Of a stretch of DNA of 64,000 nucleotides, positions 1 to 8,560 are shown in pieces. The notes beneath the pieces are model-generated. The model did not search any database. It saw nothing but the letters and a program-made list of their open reading frames with translations, and was not told the DNA's origin. Position 1 is the first letter of the stretch, and each line of letters begins with the position of its first letter. The DNA comes from an uncultured Lachnospiraceae bacterium (lineage in GTDB: Bacteria > Bacillota > Clostridia > Lachnospirales > Lachnospiraceae). The DNA is taken from the NCBI GenBank assembly GCA_959022495.1, contig CAUEYX010000012.1, positions 1-64,000 of the forward strand. The letters are read 5' to 3'. Both the position numbers and the translations under genes were made by a program.

Positions 1-81
1 CCGTCATATACATTCCTTATGAGGGCTGTAGTATTGCCGCAGCTATCCGGTAAGTTCCGTATCCAGAACATTCGGTGGTAG

Positions 82-288
82 CTATTCAGTTTTTATAATC
101 CCAACCTCCGCACCGCAGTGCCCGCACTTTATATACAAATCGGGATACCGGTCCTTATGGGGGATTTTCGTCTGCGTCTTTGTACCTTTGGCAGCATCCA
201 GTAACTTCCACCCGCACTTTGGGCAGTAGACTGGATGCAGTTTCTCTCTTATGTCATGCTGTTCAACCTCCTTTTTGCTCCGGCGCAA
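82..288 (-). CDS. Small zinc-ribbon protein of a conjugative element
   Basis: This 68-residue protein has two Cys pairs, CPKCGW near residue 22 and CGHCGA near residue 56, the four-Cys pattern of a zinc ribbon. Proteins of this size and pattern are common in the regulatory or accessory part of Tn916-like integrative elements in Firmicutes, and the next three genes on the same strand fit that setting. The start is uncertain. TTG at 288 has a GGGGTG ribosome-binding site 8 nt upstream, whereas a better AAGGAGG lies just inside the frame without an in-frame ATG after it. Function unknown; nucleic-acid binding is only an inference from the fold. Confidence 0.6.
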   Translation of the reverse strand: MRRSKKEVEQHDIREKLHPVYCPKCGWKLLDAAKGTKTQTKIPHKDRYPDLYIKCGHCGAEVGIIKTE

Positions 289-356
289 ATCTTATACACC
301 CCTTTCCGCCAGAGCCGATCCGGCTGCCGGGGAGCGGGTCTTTCATATGTGCGCGG

Positions 357-1172
357 CTATTCCTCCACAAGCTCTATGAGCCAATGAGCCGACGGCCTGG
401 AAAGAAGCCGTGCGTTGAGGTATGCCATCTCTAAGGTGAGGCAAGTATTCCCCAAGTAGTACCCGTCCATAATCGTAAGCGTCATGGCAAGGTCTGGCCG
501 CTCCATATCGGTCAGGCAAATCGGCAGCAAGTATTGTACCCGGCCCTGGTATCCCTGTGGAACCACGATACTCGGTTCCACCACAGCCTTCCGCCGCGCC
601 AGTTCTACTGCCGTTTCTAATAACAGGGGCAGGTTTTGCGCGTTGCGGATGTTTGCCGGGATACGGGAAAGGTTCTCCTCATCTCCGAGGATATGGTCCA
701 CGTTGACACGGATTGACCACTCCGGGTTGAAGTTGACGCCATACTGCGTCATATAGTAGCTGGGCTTCTTCGGCAGCGGGCTGATATATTTCAGCCACGG
801 CGATATCTCATCCGAGAACCCCCGGAAATACCAGTCCAACATACTGGCCTGCCGCTTATTGCGGTCAAAGCAGGCATAGATGGCTTTGTACCGTCTCGTG
901 TAAAGACCGGTATGGAAACAGGCGTACTCTTTCCCTACATGAAAATATTCCGCCGCTTTTTCAGGACTGTGTTCCTCGTTGTAATCAATGGCTTGCTTTC
1001 TGAAAATGTTGTGGATATACCGTTCCAATATGGGTGTATCCTGGTTTTTGGTAAAATAATTCGGACTCCGGAACCGCCACGGCTCCGGGATCGCCAGCTC
1101 CGCCAGTTCTTCAAGCTGGGCATACCAGCCTGGAACATAGGCAAAGGAGAACAGGTCCGGCATCAGGTTCAT
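357..1172 (-). CDS. DUF3825 domain protein
   Basis: The 271-residue protein matches my memory of DUF3825: a start like 'LFSFAYVPGWYAQLEELAEL', then ACFHTGLYT around residue 85 and a C-terminal region ending in LSRPSAHWLIELVEE. The family is found in Firmicute mobile elements and has no established function. The ATG at 1172 was chosen over the ATG at 1187 because GGAGGG lies 7 nt before it. This ATG overlaps the TGA of the upstream gene (ATGA), indicating translational coupling. It is part of a leftward operon with the sigma factor and the Orf8-like gene. Confidence 0.65.
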   Translation of the reverse strand: MNLMPDLFSFAYVPGWYAQLEELAELAIPEPWRFRSPNYFTKNQDTPILERYIHNIFRKQAIDYNEEHSPEKAAEYFHVGKEYACFHTGLYTRRYKAIYACFDRNKRQASMLDWYFRGFSDEISPWLKYISPLPKKPSYYMTQYGVNFNPEWSIRVNVDHILGDEENLSRIPANIRNAQNLPLLLETAVELARRKAVVEPSIVVPQGYQGRVQYLLPICLTDMERPDLAMTLTIMDGYYLGNTCLTLEMAYLNARLLSRPSAHWLIELVEE

Positions 1173-1411
1173 ATCAGTTCCCTCCATTTGGTCTGGATCA
1201 CTTCCAGAAGATGCATCTGGACCTGTATCTTCTTGTCCTCATCGATCTCCTTATGTATCTTCCCGTCGTGGCCGATCACCTCGCGGGTTACGAGGGCATT
1301 GTGGAAAGGCTCGTAAATCCGCAGGATTTCCTCCAATGCGTCCTTCTCTCCGTGAACCGCCTTTTTAATTAGGTCATAGTTTAATCCATCGGTATAAGCG
1401 TTACCGCCCAT
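1169..1411 (-). CDS. Tn916 Orf8-like helix-turn-helix protein
   Basis: About 80 residues with the pattern 'YDLIKKAVHGEKDALEEILRIYEPF', which resembles the Orf8 proteins (HTH_16 type) that accompany the Orf7 sigma factor in Tn916-family elements. The 3' end overlaps the DUF3825 start by 4 bp and the 5' end overlaps the sigma-factor gene, so it is probably translated by coupling. The exact start is unclear: ATG 1411 overlaps the sigma stop, while a GTG at 1438 would add nine residues. Role inferred as regulation of element transfer genes. Confidence 0.6.
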   Translation of the reverse strand: MGGNAYTDGLNYDLIKKAVHGEKDALEEILRIYEPFHNALVTREVIGHDGKIHKEIDEDKKIQVQMHLLEVIQTKWRELI

Positions 1412-1808
1412 AAAACTTTTTGATTGCTTGATAGGCACGGTGCCGTAAGTTATACACCGTGCGGGTCGTTACCTCCAGTCTTTCTGCGATTTCCCCGTCG
1501 GTAAGACAGTGCCAGAAGTCCAGAAGCAGAACCTTCCTTTGTTTCTCCGGCAGGGATTTCAGTGCTTCATATAACGTTTCGCTCTCCACCACACAGGAAT
1601 GCCCGTCCGCATCAAGCACAAAAGAATCAGACGGGTAGACGTCCCTGTGGCCTAATAATTCAAATAGATAGTCTACCGATTCCTCTTTGTAATGGTCGTT
1701 CCGGCGCTTTTCGGCCCGCAGCAAATCCCGATAATAATTGCGCGATACTGTTTTACAGAAAGAATCGAACATTGCGCAGATTCTGTTTTCATAGGAAGGA
1801 GATACCAT
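1401..1808 (-). CDS. Sigma-70-like factor of a conjugative element (Orf7-like)
   Basis: A 135-residue protein with a clear sigma region 4 at its C-terminus: 'LYEALKSLPEKQRKVLLLDF' followed by LTDGEIAERLEVTTRTVYNLRHRAYQAIKKF, a helix-turn-helix for the -35 element. The short N-terminal part lacks a full region 2, as in Orf7 of Tn916. ATG 1808 is preceded by AAAGGAGGG 7 nt away. It heads the leftward operon. In Tn916 such a factor controls expression of transfer or excision genes; that role here is inference, because the rest of the element lies outside the window. Confidence 0.75.
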   Translation of the reverse strand: MVSPSYENRICAMFDSFCKTVSRNYYRDLLRAEKRRNDHYKEESVDYLFELLGHRDVYPSDSFVLDADGHSCVVESETLYEALKSLPEKQRKVLLLDFWHCLTDGEIAERLEVTTRTVYNLRHRAYQAIKKFYGR

Positions 1809-1960
1809 AACTCGTCCCTCCTTTATCCAGATTTGAGCGTGGCTGCTTTTTCACCTCCTCGCTATACCAGAACGTTTTTTATAGCCTCAAACCGGAAAGG
1901 TTTTATGAAAAATCTTCAAAAATTATTATTCTGTCAAATCGACAGATTTCGACAACGGAA

Positions 1961-1996
1961 AGAAAAAGGCCAATCCACACAAGGCAGATTGACCTA
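1961..1996 (-). terminator. Intrinsic terminator after the ABC exporter operon
   Basis: On the minus strand the stem AGGTCAATC/GATTGGCCT (one mismatch; arms at 1987-1995 and 1967-1975) is followed by TTTTTCTTT. It lies about 150 bp past the stop at 2144 and would end the leftward efflux transcript. The rest of the 1809-2143 gap holds a weak inverted repeat near 1933-1955 and nothing else recognisable. Confidence 0.6.
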
Positions 1997-2143
1997 TCCC
2001 GGCAAGCTTTCCTTGCCTTGCATTTTGTATTTCCATATGTCATTTACATATTAACTTTGCTTTAAACACAGATATCTATAAAAGTCAATAATTATTTTCT
2101 TTTGAGCATAGACACCGTCACCGTTTTTCTTTCTATGCAGCTA

Positions 2144-3910
2144 TCATTCAAACTGACTGTAATACAGTGCGGCATAGGAGCCTTTCTTTGCTAAAAGCTC
2201 CTTGTGGTTCCCCTGCTCGATAATATTTCCATGCTCCATGAATAAAATCATATCCGCATCCCGGATCGTGGACAGCCGGTGTGCAATCACAAAGCTGGTT
2301 CTTCCCTGCATCAGCTTTTTCATCGCCTTTCCGATTTCCACTTCTGTCCGGGTATCCACACTGGAAGTGGCTTCATCTAAAATAATAATCGGAGGATTAC
2401 AGAGGAATACACGGGCAATAGTCAAAAGCTGCCTTTGCCCTGCTGACAGGTTCGCCGCCTCGTTATCCAGCATCGTGTCATACCCTTGCGGCATGGTTCG
2501 GATAAAATAATCGATCTGAGCCGCCTTTGCCGCCTGGATGATCTCCTCTCTGGATGCGTCCGGTTTGCTGTAAGCAATATTTTCCGCGATTGTGCCCCGG
2601 AACAGCCATGTATCTTGGAGTACCATTCCGAAATTCTGCCTAAGCTCCCTGCGTGTCACTTCTGCGGTGTTTATTCCGTCAATCAGGATCTTTCCCCCGT
2701 TTATCTCATAAAATCGCATGAGCAGATTCACAAGGGTGGTCTTGCCTGCGCCGGTGCTGCCGACCACTGCGATTTTCTGGCCGGGTTTTGCTTCAAAGCT
2801 GATGTTCTTCATCAATATACGGTCAGCAGTGTAACCGAAGCTGACGTTTTGGAATGCAATATCCCCTTTTGCTTTTTCTAAAACAACGGACGGGACTGGA
2901 TCGGGCATCTCTTCCTCCTCATCCAGAAGTTCGAATGTCCGCTTCGCCGATGCAAGAGCAGATTGGAGGGAGTTAATCATAAAGGAGGCCTCTGTCAGGG
3001 GTTCCGCCGTCTGATTGACGTACTGAAAAAACGCCTGCACCACACCAACGGTCATCCGCCCCTCCAGCAGCGCCTTACCGGCAATGATGGCAATGACGAC
3101 ATTGGCAAGCCTGGTCAGGAGTCGGATTAGCGGATTTACGCAGTTTGTAAGGAAGTCCGCTTTCTGGCTTGCAATCCGGTTATTTTCTGCCGCCGCCCTG
3201 ACCTGCTCCAAACTCTCTTTTTCATGGTTATATGCTTTAATTACATTCCGACCATTATAATATTCCTCTACAACGCCGGTGAGCTTTGCAATGGTTTCCT
3301 GCCGTTCTGCGGCACAGTGAAGGTTCTTTCTGGCTACAATCCGAGTGATGATCATACTGATGATCATAAAAACCAAGAAAATGCAGGTCAGCGGTAAACT
3401 ATAATAAAACATCACGATTAGCGAACCAATAATGGTGCCGACTGCAACAATCAGCTTTAACAGACCCGTTTGGAGTACGTCTGCGATCTTATCCAAGTCG
3501 CTGGTAACACGGCTGAGAATTTCCCCCGCTTTATTCCGGTCAAAAAAACGCAGCGGGAGCCTGTTTAATTTCTCAGCAATCTGTTTTCTTAATTCCAGAT
3601 TCAGGCTTTCCGCAACGTTGGCCATCAGATAAGATTGCAGATAATAAAAAATCCATGTAAAAAAATACTGAATACTGAGTTGAGTCAGTTCTCTGCCTAC
3701 TGTGGACCAGGTAATTGCAAAAGGCGTTCCGGCATTCCATGCCTCCTGGATACTTTTCCACAGACGGTCTATCACAACCGCACTGTACATGGGATTGTAG
3801 ATCGTTAGGGCAACATAAATCACAATGGAAATTGCTACTACTGTCAGACGGATACGCTGTCCCTTTAGCTGACTGAATAAACGCACGACAGTGCTTGTTT
3901 TTCTGTTCAT
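2144..3910 (-). CDS. ABC exporter half-transporter, catalytic NBD subunit
   Basis: A 588-residue protein with an N-terminal six-helix membrane domain (about 1-330) and a C-terminal nucleotide-binding domain. Visible motifs are Walker A GSTGAGKTT (about residue 385), the signature LSAGQ, Walker B IIILDEATS with the catalytic glutamate, and the switch histidine in VIAHRLST. It overlaps the upstream ABC gene by 4 bp (ATGA). Its partner has non-canonical residues at the same positions, so the two most likely form a heterodimeric exporter of the LmrCD/BmrCD type with one active ATP site. The substrate is unknown; the MarR regulator and leader elements suggest export of a toxic or signal compound. 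Confidence 0.85.
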   Translation of the reverse strand: MNRKTSTVVRLFSQLKGQRIRLTVVAISIVIYVALTIYNPMYSAVVIDRLWKSIQEAWNAGTPFAITWSTVGRELTQLSIQYFFTWIFYYLQSYLMANVAESLNLELRKQIAEKLNRLPLRFFDRNKAGEILSRVTSDLDKIADVLQTGLLKLIVAVGTIIGSLIVMFYYSLPLTCIFLVFMIISMIITRIVARKNLHCAAERQETIAKLTGVVEEYYNGRNVIKAYNHEKESLEQVRAAAENNRIASQKADFLTNCVNPLIRLLTRLANVVIAIIAGKALLEGRMTVGVVQAFFQYVNQTAEPLTEASFMINSLQSALASAKRTFELLDEEEEMPDPVPSVVLEKAKGDIAFQNVSFGYTADRILMKNISFEAKPGQKIAVVGSTGAGKTTLVNLLMRFYEINGGKILIDGINTAEVTRRELRQNFGMVLQDTWLFRGTIAENIAYSKPDASREEIIQAAKAAQIDYFIRTMPQGYDTMLDNEAANLSAGQRQLLTIARVFLCNPPIIILDEATSSVDTRTEVEIGKAMKKLMQGRTSFVIAHRLSTIRDADMILFMEHGNIIEQGNHKELLAKKGSYAALYYSQFE

Positions 3911-5649
3911 ACTTCCTGCGCCTCCTTTGTCTGGGATTCATAGATTTCTTTATATACAGGGCAATCCTGCAAAAGCTCCTCATGCTTCCCGATGCCTGCC
4001 ATCCTGCCTTCATGCAGTACAATAATCTGGTCGGCATGTTGGATGGTGCTGACTCGCTGCGCGACGATCAGAACAGCGGCGTCTTTTACTTCTTTTGCCA
4101 GAGCTTTTCGCAGAGCGGCGTCTGTCTTGAAGTCCAGGGCGGAAAAGCTATCGTCAAAAATGTAGAGCTCCGGTTTTTTTACCAATGCTCTGGCAATCGA
4201 CAGCCGTTGTTTTTGTCCGCCGGAAAAGTTCGTCCCGCCTTGGGCTACAAATGCATTCAAACCGTCTGGAAGGGAACGGATGAAATCCCCTGCCTGCGCC
4301 ACATCCGCTGCATACATCAGTTCTTCATCACTGGCATTTTTGTTGCTGTATCGCAGGTTGCTGGCAATAGTACCGGAAAACAGCACTGCTTTCTGCTGTA
4401 CATAAGCCAGATGATCCCGCAGGCTTTTCTGAGTCATTTCCCGTATATCCGTTCCATTCAGGGAAATTGCTCCACGGGTTACATCATAGAAGCGGAGAAT
4501 CAGGGAAGCAATGGTGGATTTCCCGCTGCCGGTTCCTCCAATAATTGCGGTTGTCTCTCCGCGGCGACATATGAAATTCAGCCCCTTCAGTGTATCCTCC
4601 TCCGCATCTGCAAAACGGAACGAAACATCCTTAAACGAAAGCACCTCCTGATGCCGCCCCCAGTAGTTTTCTTTTTCTGTTGTTTCCGTCACCATATCCT
4701 GGATTTCCGGTGTGTGGTTTAAAAGCTCACTGATTCGGTCACAGCACTCGAATGCGCGGGGCATGGTTAAAATGACCATCTGAGCCATCATCAAAAAGAA
4801 AAGCACCATTAGGGCGTATTCGATCACTGCCGTAATATCTCCAATCTGCATATTTCCTGCACTGATGCGCCCGCCGCTCAGCCAATAAACAAGTACAATA
4901 AACAGGTTGATAAAAAAGAAGGAAAGACCGTCCAGATTAGCAAAACGCCGATTTGCCCGAATCGAAGTGTCGGCATAAATTTTAAATGCCGCTCCCATAC
5001 GTCCTTCTTCCCGTTTTTCATTATTAAACGCCCGCACAACACGAACTCCAGTGATATTCTCAAGCAGAACCGTCGTCATCCGGTCTAGCAGTTTTTGCAG
5101 CTTTTTGAACAGCGGTGCCGAACTTCTCATAATGAAACCCGCAATGATAAAAACTGCAGCGATGACGCCAAGAAGAATCCATCCCATTTCCACATCCAAT
5201 TGAAACGCCAGCGCCAGTGCAATAATAAAAATAATTGGTACCGGCAGAACCATCTGGATGAAGCTTGTCATTGCGAACTGGATCGTCGTAATATCCGATA
5301 CAGTTCGGGTTGTAACGGACGCAGTGCCAAACTGGCGGAAATCATACACCGATAAGTCCAATGATTTCTGGTAGATTGCTACGCGCATATCCTTGCCAAC
5401 TCTTGCAGTAAGTATCGCGCAGGCGTATCCACCGAGGATCGCCGCCACACCGGACAGGATAGAAATCACGGCCATCTGAATTCCGGTTCTGATGACCATA
5501 TCAAAAGCGGCACCGGATGTTCCCAGATTCAACATTTTCGCTGCAAGCGTAGGGATAAATAATGCTCCTGCTACATCAATAATCAAAAGAATAATCGCCG
5601 CCGCACACAATTTTCTGTGCGGTTTGATGAATTGTAAAATCAGTTTCAT
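3907..5649 (-). CDS. ABC exporter half-transporter, degenerate NBD subunit
   Basis: A 580-residue membrane-plus-ATPase protein. Walker A is GGTGSGKST and the signature is FSGGQKQR. Walker B ends IFDDS with Asp in place of the catalytic Glu, and the switch histidine is replaced by Gln (IVAQRVST). These changes mark the degenerate site of heterodimeric ABC exporters. The ATG at 5649 has AGGAGCTGA upstream, and the first 100 bp before it form a structured leader ending in an intrinsic terminator (5671-5770). Co-translated with the 588-residue partner. Exported substrate not identifiable. Confidence 0.85.
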   Translation of the reverse strand: MKLILQFIKPHRKLCAAAIILLIIDVAGALFIPTLAAKMLNLGTSGAAFDMVIRTGIQMAVISILSGVAAILGGYACAILTARVGKDMRVAIYQKSLDLSVYDFRQFGTASVTTRTVSDITTIQFAMTSFIQMVLPVPIIFIIALALAFQLDVEMGWILLGVIAAVFIIAGFIMRSSAPLFKKLQKLLDRMTTVLLENITGVRVVRAFNNEKREEGRMGAAFKIYADTSIRANRRFANLDGLSFFFINLFIVLVYWLSGGRISAGNMQIGDITAVIEYALMVLFFLMMAQMVILTMPRAFECCDRISELLNHTPEIQDMVTETTEKENYWGRHQEVLSFKDVSFRFADAEEDTLKGLNFICRRGETTAIIGGTGSGKSTIASLILRFYDVTRGAISLNGTDIREMTQKSLRDHLAYVQQKAVLFSGTIASNLRYSNKNASDEELMYAADVAQAGDFIRSLPDGLNAFVAQGGTNFSGGQKQRLSIARALVKKPELYIFDDSFSALDFKTDAALRKALAKEVKDAAVLIVAQRVSTIQHADQIIVLHEGRMAGIGKHEELLQDCPVYKEIYESQTKEAQEV

Positions 5650-5670
5650 AAATCATTTCAGCTCCTATCT

Positions 5671-5770
5671 TAAAATCAAAAAATCTCGGTTATTTGTTAC
5701 AATAACCGGGCGCACCCGACATCTTCTCCGGTTACTACGGCTGTGGCCGTAAACCCTCAGATGATCGTCA
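5671..5770 (-). promoter_or_regulatory. Structured leader element 1 (riboswitch/attenuator candidate)
   Basis: On the minus strand it contains, in order: ATCATC-GAGG; hairpin ACGGC-CACA-GCCGT (5737-5750); the block AGAAGATGTCGGGTGCGCC; small hairpin CGGG-TGCG-CCCG (5707-5718); and an intrinsic terminator CGGTTATT...AATAACCG (5687-5708) with a TTTTTT run, just before the ABC start. The CCCGGTTATT strand can pair either upstream or in the terminator, so the two states exclude each other. The same block occurs again at 6891-7000. Class not proven; the gene association would fit guanidine-IV-like switches. Confidence 0.65.
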
Positions 5771-5784
5771 TGTATTTCTCTTAT

Positions 5785-6387
5785 TTACTTAAAAATTTTT
5801 GCCATCGCAGGTACGACTTTCTTGATATCCATGTGTGTGGTATTGATGCAGAAATCAAAATTCAATTTATCCCCCCATGGATTGCCGGTATAAGCTTCAT
5901 AATAGCGGGCTCTCTGCTTATCTATTCCTTTGATCTTTTGCCTTAATTCTTTCTCAGACAAAGCCTCATCTTCCGGTCCCTTTTTACGGCAGCGTTCTAT
6001 CTTACTATCCATATCCGCATAGACAAAAATACGGAAGGGATGCCATTCCCGGAGGATATAATCAGCGCACCGCCCTACAATCACGCAATCCGACGCGGCA
6101 GCCATTTCCCGGATGATTCGAGCCTGTTCCCTGTAAACATTCAACTGCTGCTCGAACACAGGGTTGGTTTGCGCATAAAAACTCCGTCCGATATGAATAG
6201 GGAACGAATAAACCGGCGTATGTTCCACAACTGCCTGCACATATTGCTCTGAAAGTGATGTCTTTCTGGAAATCTCGCTGATGATCTCATTATCGTAGTA
6301 AGCAATCTCTAATTCTTCCGATAACCGCCTTCCGAGTTCCCTTCCTCCGCTGCCAAATTCCCGACCAATCGTAATAATCTTGTTCAT
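5785..6387 (-). CDS. Cytidylate kinase-like family protein
   Basis: A 200-residue P-loop protein beginning MNKIITIGREFGSGGRELG, the hallmark of the cytidylate-kinase-like family, with CVIVGRCADYILRE near residue 100 and an R-rich lid region (RQKIKGIDKQRARYYEAYT). True CMP kinase sits in other contexts; this family is often found beside transporters and regulators, and its substrate is not established. The start overlaps the stop of the MarR gene by 4 bp, so it is in that operon, upstream of the ABC pair and separated from it by leader element 1. A nucleoside or drug phosphorylating role is speculation. Confidence 0.75.
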   Translation of the reverse strand: MNKIITIGREFGSGGRELGRRLSEELEIAYYDNEIISEISRKTSLSEQYVQAVVEHTPVYSFPIHIGRSFYAQTNPVFEQQLNVYREQARIIREMAAASDCVIVGRCADYILREWHPFRIFVYADMDSKIERCRKKGPEDEALSEKELRQKIKGIDKQRARYYEAYTGNPWGDKLNFDFCINTTHMDIKKVVPAMAKIFK

Positions 6388-6869
6388 GTAAAATGTCTCC
6401 TTCCTGTTTCATTTTCAATCTCCGTATTTGTCTGTTTCATTTTTTGCAAACATGAGATATGTTTTTCCAAGAGGTAAAAATAGATTGTTTTTTCTTTCTC
6501 GGACATTTTATCAAGGTAACGCCTCTCTGCCTCTTTAAAAGGGATTATGGTTTCCTCGACAAATCTCTGCCCATCGGCTGTCAGTTTTATTGCTTGTTGT
6601 TTACAACTCCCCGGAGAACGTATTCGTTCTAAAAATATAAACCCTCTTTTTTCCAATTGCCTGACTGCCGAATTAATAGTTTGTTTTGGTATCGCCCATT
6701 CTCTATATACCATGTCTTGTGAAAGCTCCTCCTTTGAATCAGAAATTATATATAAAATCCAGAAACTGCTTTCAGGTAAATCAAGTTCAAAAGCAATGGC
6801 TCCATATATGTTATTTAGTTTTTTAATTCTGGAATCCAATGTTTGGATCGGTATTTTCAGCTCTGTCAT
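6384..6869 (-). CDS. MarR family transcriptional regulator
   Basis: 161 residues with a winged-helix pattern: SQDMVYREWAIPKQTINSAVRQLEKRGFIFLERI (about residues 45-80), then LTADGQRFVEETIIPF typical of the wing and dimer helices. The ATG at 6869 was chosen because AAGGAGC stands 5 nt upstream; the frame stays open upstream but runs through leader element 2. It is followed by the kinase-like gene with a 4-bp overlap and then the ABC exporter, suggesting it controls that efflux operon. It is related in layout to the MarR-like protein at 7924-8394, so the module may have grown by duplication. Confidence 0.8.
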   Translation of the reverse strand: MTELKIPIQTLDSRIKKLNNIYGAIAFELDLPESSFWILYIISDSKEELSQDMVYREWAIPKQTINSAVRQLEKRGFIFLERIRSPGSCKQQAIKLTADGQRFVEETIIPFKEAERRYLDKMSEKEKTIYFYLLEKHISCLQKMKQTNTEIENETGRRHFT

Positions 6870-6890
6870 ATTTGCTCCTTTGCTATATCT

Positions 6891-7000
6891 GCAAAATAAT
6901 AGCGCCCGGTTATCTGTCACAATAACCGGGCGCACCCGACATCTTCTCGACCGTGACCGCTGCGGCGGTCAGTCCTCCGATGATGTTCCCATATTTTTGA
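6891..7000 (-). promoter_or_regulatory. Structured leader element 2 (riboswitch/attenuator candidate)
   Basis: Second copy of the 5671-5770 element, upstream of the MarR gene. On the minus strand: ACATCATCGGAGG; hairpin GACCGC-CGCA-GCGGTC (6955-6970), which covaries with copy 1; the same GAGAAGATGTCGGGTGCGCC block; hairpin CGGG-TGCG-CCCG (6927-6938); and a 12-bp terminator stem GCGCCCGGTTAT/ATAACCGGGCGC (6902-6933) followed by TATTATTTT. ACATC at the 5' side can pair with GATGT, closing the first hairpin into a multi-branch fold. Confidence 0.65.
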
Positions 7001-7073
7001 GTCAAGAGCCTCTGCGCCTGGATTTATACCGTGGCACAGAGGGTGGTTCTTCTCAATTGCTTTCATAATGTTT

Positions 7074-7943
7074 TCAGGCAATAAATTTGATTTCTGCATG
7101 TTCATAATACTGACGCAGTGTGCGCAGCATTTTGTCCCTTGCTTCTAAATCTGCTTTGCCTGTATACGATACTGGAATACAGACTTCTATTTTCATTCCC
7201 GTCTTATAAACAACAAAGGCGGACTCCGGAAGTCCGGTAGAAGATTTTACAGCTTCGCATATTTTTTTGTCTGTTGTGATTCCACCTGTCAGTTCGCAAA
7301 AAGCCTCAAAAAACAAAACAACAGGATCTTTGATGGAAGTTGCTACAAGGACAATTGAAATAAAAAAGTCACCCGTATAATGCAAGAACCCAAAGAAAGA
7401 ATCCAGCGGAATAATCCATAAAATTAAAATCGCCACGCCAATTGAGGCCGACTGCAGGCCGTCGATGAAATTCGTCTGATATTCCGCACGCAGTATTGTA
7501 CTTGTACTGTTGGTCTTTTTATATTGCCTGCGATTAAAAAAGGAGAGTCCCAGGCAAAGCGCTGTCATCGCAACGGAATATGCTGGAATCGGGCCTGTAT
7601 TCATGATTTCTCCCGTACCATTGATAAAAAATTCAAAAGCCGCTTGCGACGAGTTGATTACTGCATACACCATCAGCGAAATCATTAATACCGATTTGAA
7701 AATTGCATACAGCGGCTCAAGGAAATAAAGCCCTTGCGGGTAACGCCGTGTTGCTTTTCTGCTGAACCTTGAAATGATAACCGCAACGATAGTGGACAAA
7801 AGGGCAAGCAACGAGAAAAAACCATCCAGAAACATAATCTGGAGATTCGTAATAAAATACATCCAAATCCCCAGGACGGTGATAATCGTATTGACGATCA
7901 CAGTTACCGTTAACGCCCTGTTTTCAATCTGCTTTTGCGTCAT
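7074..7943 (-). CDS. CDF family cation/metal efflux transporter
   Basis: A 289-residue membrane protein with about six hydrophobic segments, starting at 'TVTVIVNTIITVLGIWMYF'. The segment IMFLDGFFSLLALLST corresponds to the metal-site helix 2 of cation diffusion facilitators, and a short soluble C-terminal domain follows (about 205-289, ending HAEIKFIA). The histidine-rich loop of zinc exporters is absent, so the metal is unclear. The start overlaps the upstream MarR-like gene by 20 bp, giving a two-gene operon. Leader element 2 begins about 75 bp past its stop. Confidence 0.75.
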   Translation of the reverse strand: MTQKQIENRALTVTVIVNTIITVLGIWMYFITNLQIMFLDGFFSLLALLSTIVAVIISRFSRKATRRYPQGLYFLEPLYAIFKSVLMISLMVYAVINSSQAAFEFFINGTGEIMNTGPIPAYSVAMTALCLGLSFFNRRQYKKTNSTSTILRAEYQTNFIDGLQSASIGVAILILWIIPLDSFFGFLHYTGDFFISIVLVATSIKDPVVLFFEAFCELTGGITTDKKICEAVKSSTGLPESAFVVYKTGMKIEVCIPVSYTGKADLEARDKMLRTLRQYYEHAEIKFIA

Positions 7944-8394
7944 AATCCGCTCCTTCTTTTATAGTCCTCATCTCACGTTTTAACGCATTGCTATATTTTC
8001 TAAATAAAGAAACCAACTGCTTCTGTTCTTCATCAGTAAGTTTTGAAAAGGCCTTATTCTCTGCACTGACCAAAGGTTCAACTATGCGTCTACACATTAT
8101 CACCCCTTCATCGGTTAAATGGATATATTTGTTCTTTTTATTACCCTCTGCCAACAATATTTGAACAAATCCTTTTTTTTCTAACACCTTCAATGCGGAA
8201 TGAATCGTCTGAGGAGCGCAGCACCAGTTCTCACATATTTCTGCTTGTGTGACAGCGCCGTTGCTGGTATAAGCAGAATATAAAATCCACATTGCAGTTT
8301 CAGAAATTCCCACCGAAGAAAGATATGCAGAATAAAGTCTATCTACCTGGTTATCTAACCGGTTGTACTCCATCAATTTTTTGTTATATTTCAC
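7924..8394 (-). CDS. MarR-like winged-helix regulator
   Basis: 156 residues. The helix-turn-helix region reads 'GAVTQAEICENWCCAPQTIH' followed by SALKVLEKKGFVQI, and LTDEGVIMCRRIVEPLV follows as in MarR proteins. It starts with GTG at 8394, with AGGAG 9 nt upstream; a nearby ATG is out of frame and runs into a stop. It is translationally coupled to the CDF transporter, which it probably represses. A 9-bp inverted repeat just upstream (8412-8446) is a likely self-operator. Confidence 0.75.
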   Translation of the reverse strand: MKYNKKLMEYNRLDNQVDRLYSAYLSSVGISETAMWILYSAYTSNGAVTQAEICENWCCAPQTIHSALKVLEKKGFVQILLAEGNKKNKYIHLTDEGVIMCRRIVEPLVSAENKAFSKLTDEEQKQLVSLFRKYSNALKREMRTIKEGADYDAKAD

Positions 8395-8411
8395 CCCATC
8401 ATGCTCCTTTT

Positions 8412-8446
8412 ATCCGATTTAGGATAATAATAGCACGAAATCGGAT
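8412..8446. promoter_or_regulatory. Candidate MarR operator
   Basis: Perfect inverted repeat ATCCGATTT (8412-8420) and AAATCGGAT (8438-8446), with a nested TATCC-gattta-GGATA at 8411-8426, immediately upstream of the GTG start of the MarR-like gene. Its position between promoter and start fits autorepression. Confidence 0.5.
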
Positions 8447-8560
8447 AATTGTCAAGCTATATCTTAAGGTAACTTGAACTACAACTAAACTAAAAAGATT
8501 CGACTACTGTTTAACTATAACGCAATTGCTTTCCAACATCCAACTGTAGCTTACGATATG

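Noticed and set aside
6917..7105. A 62-codon frame overlapping leader element 2 on the minus strand
   Set aside because: It has no good ribosome-binding site and its second half is made of the conserved RNA hairpins, so the RNA element explains it better; a leader peptide cannot be fully excluded.
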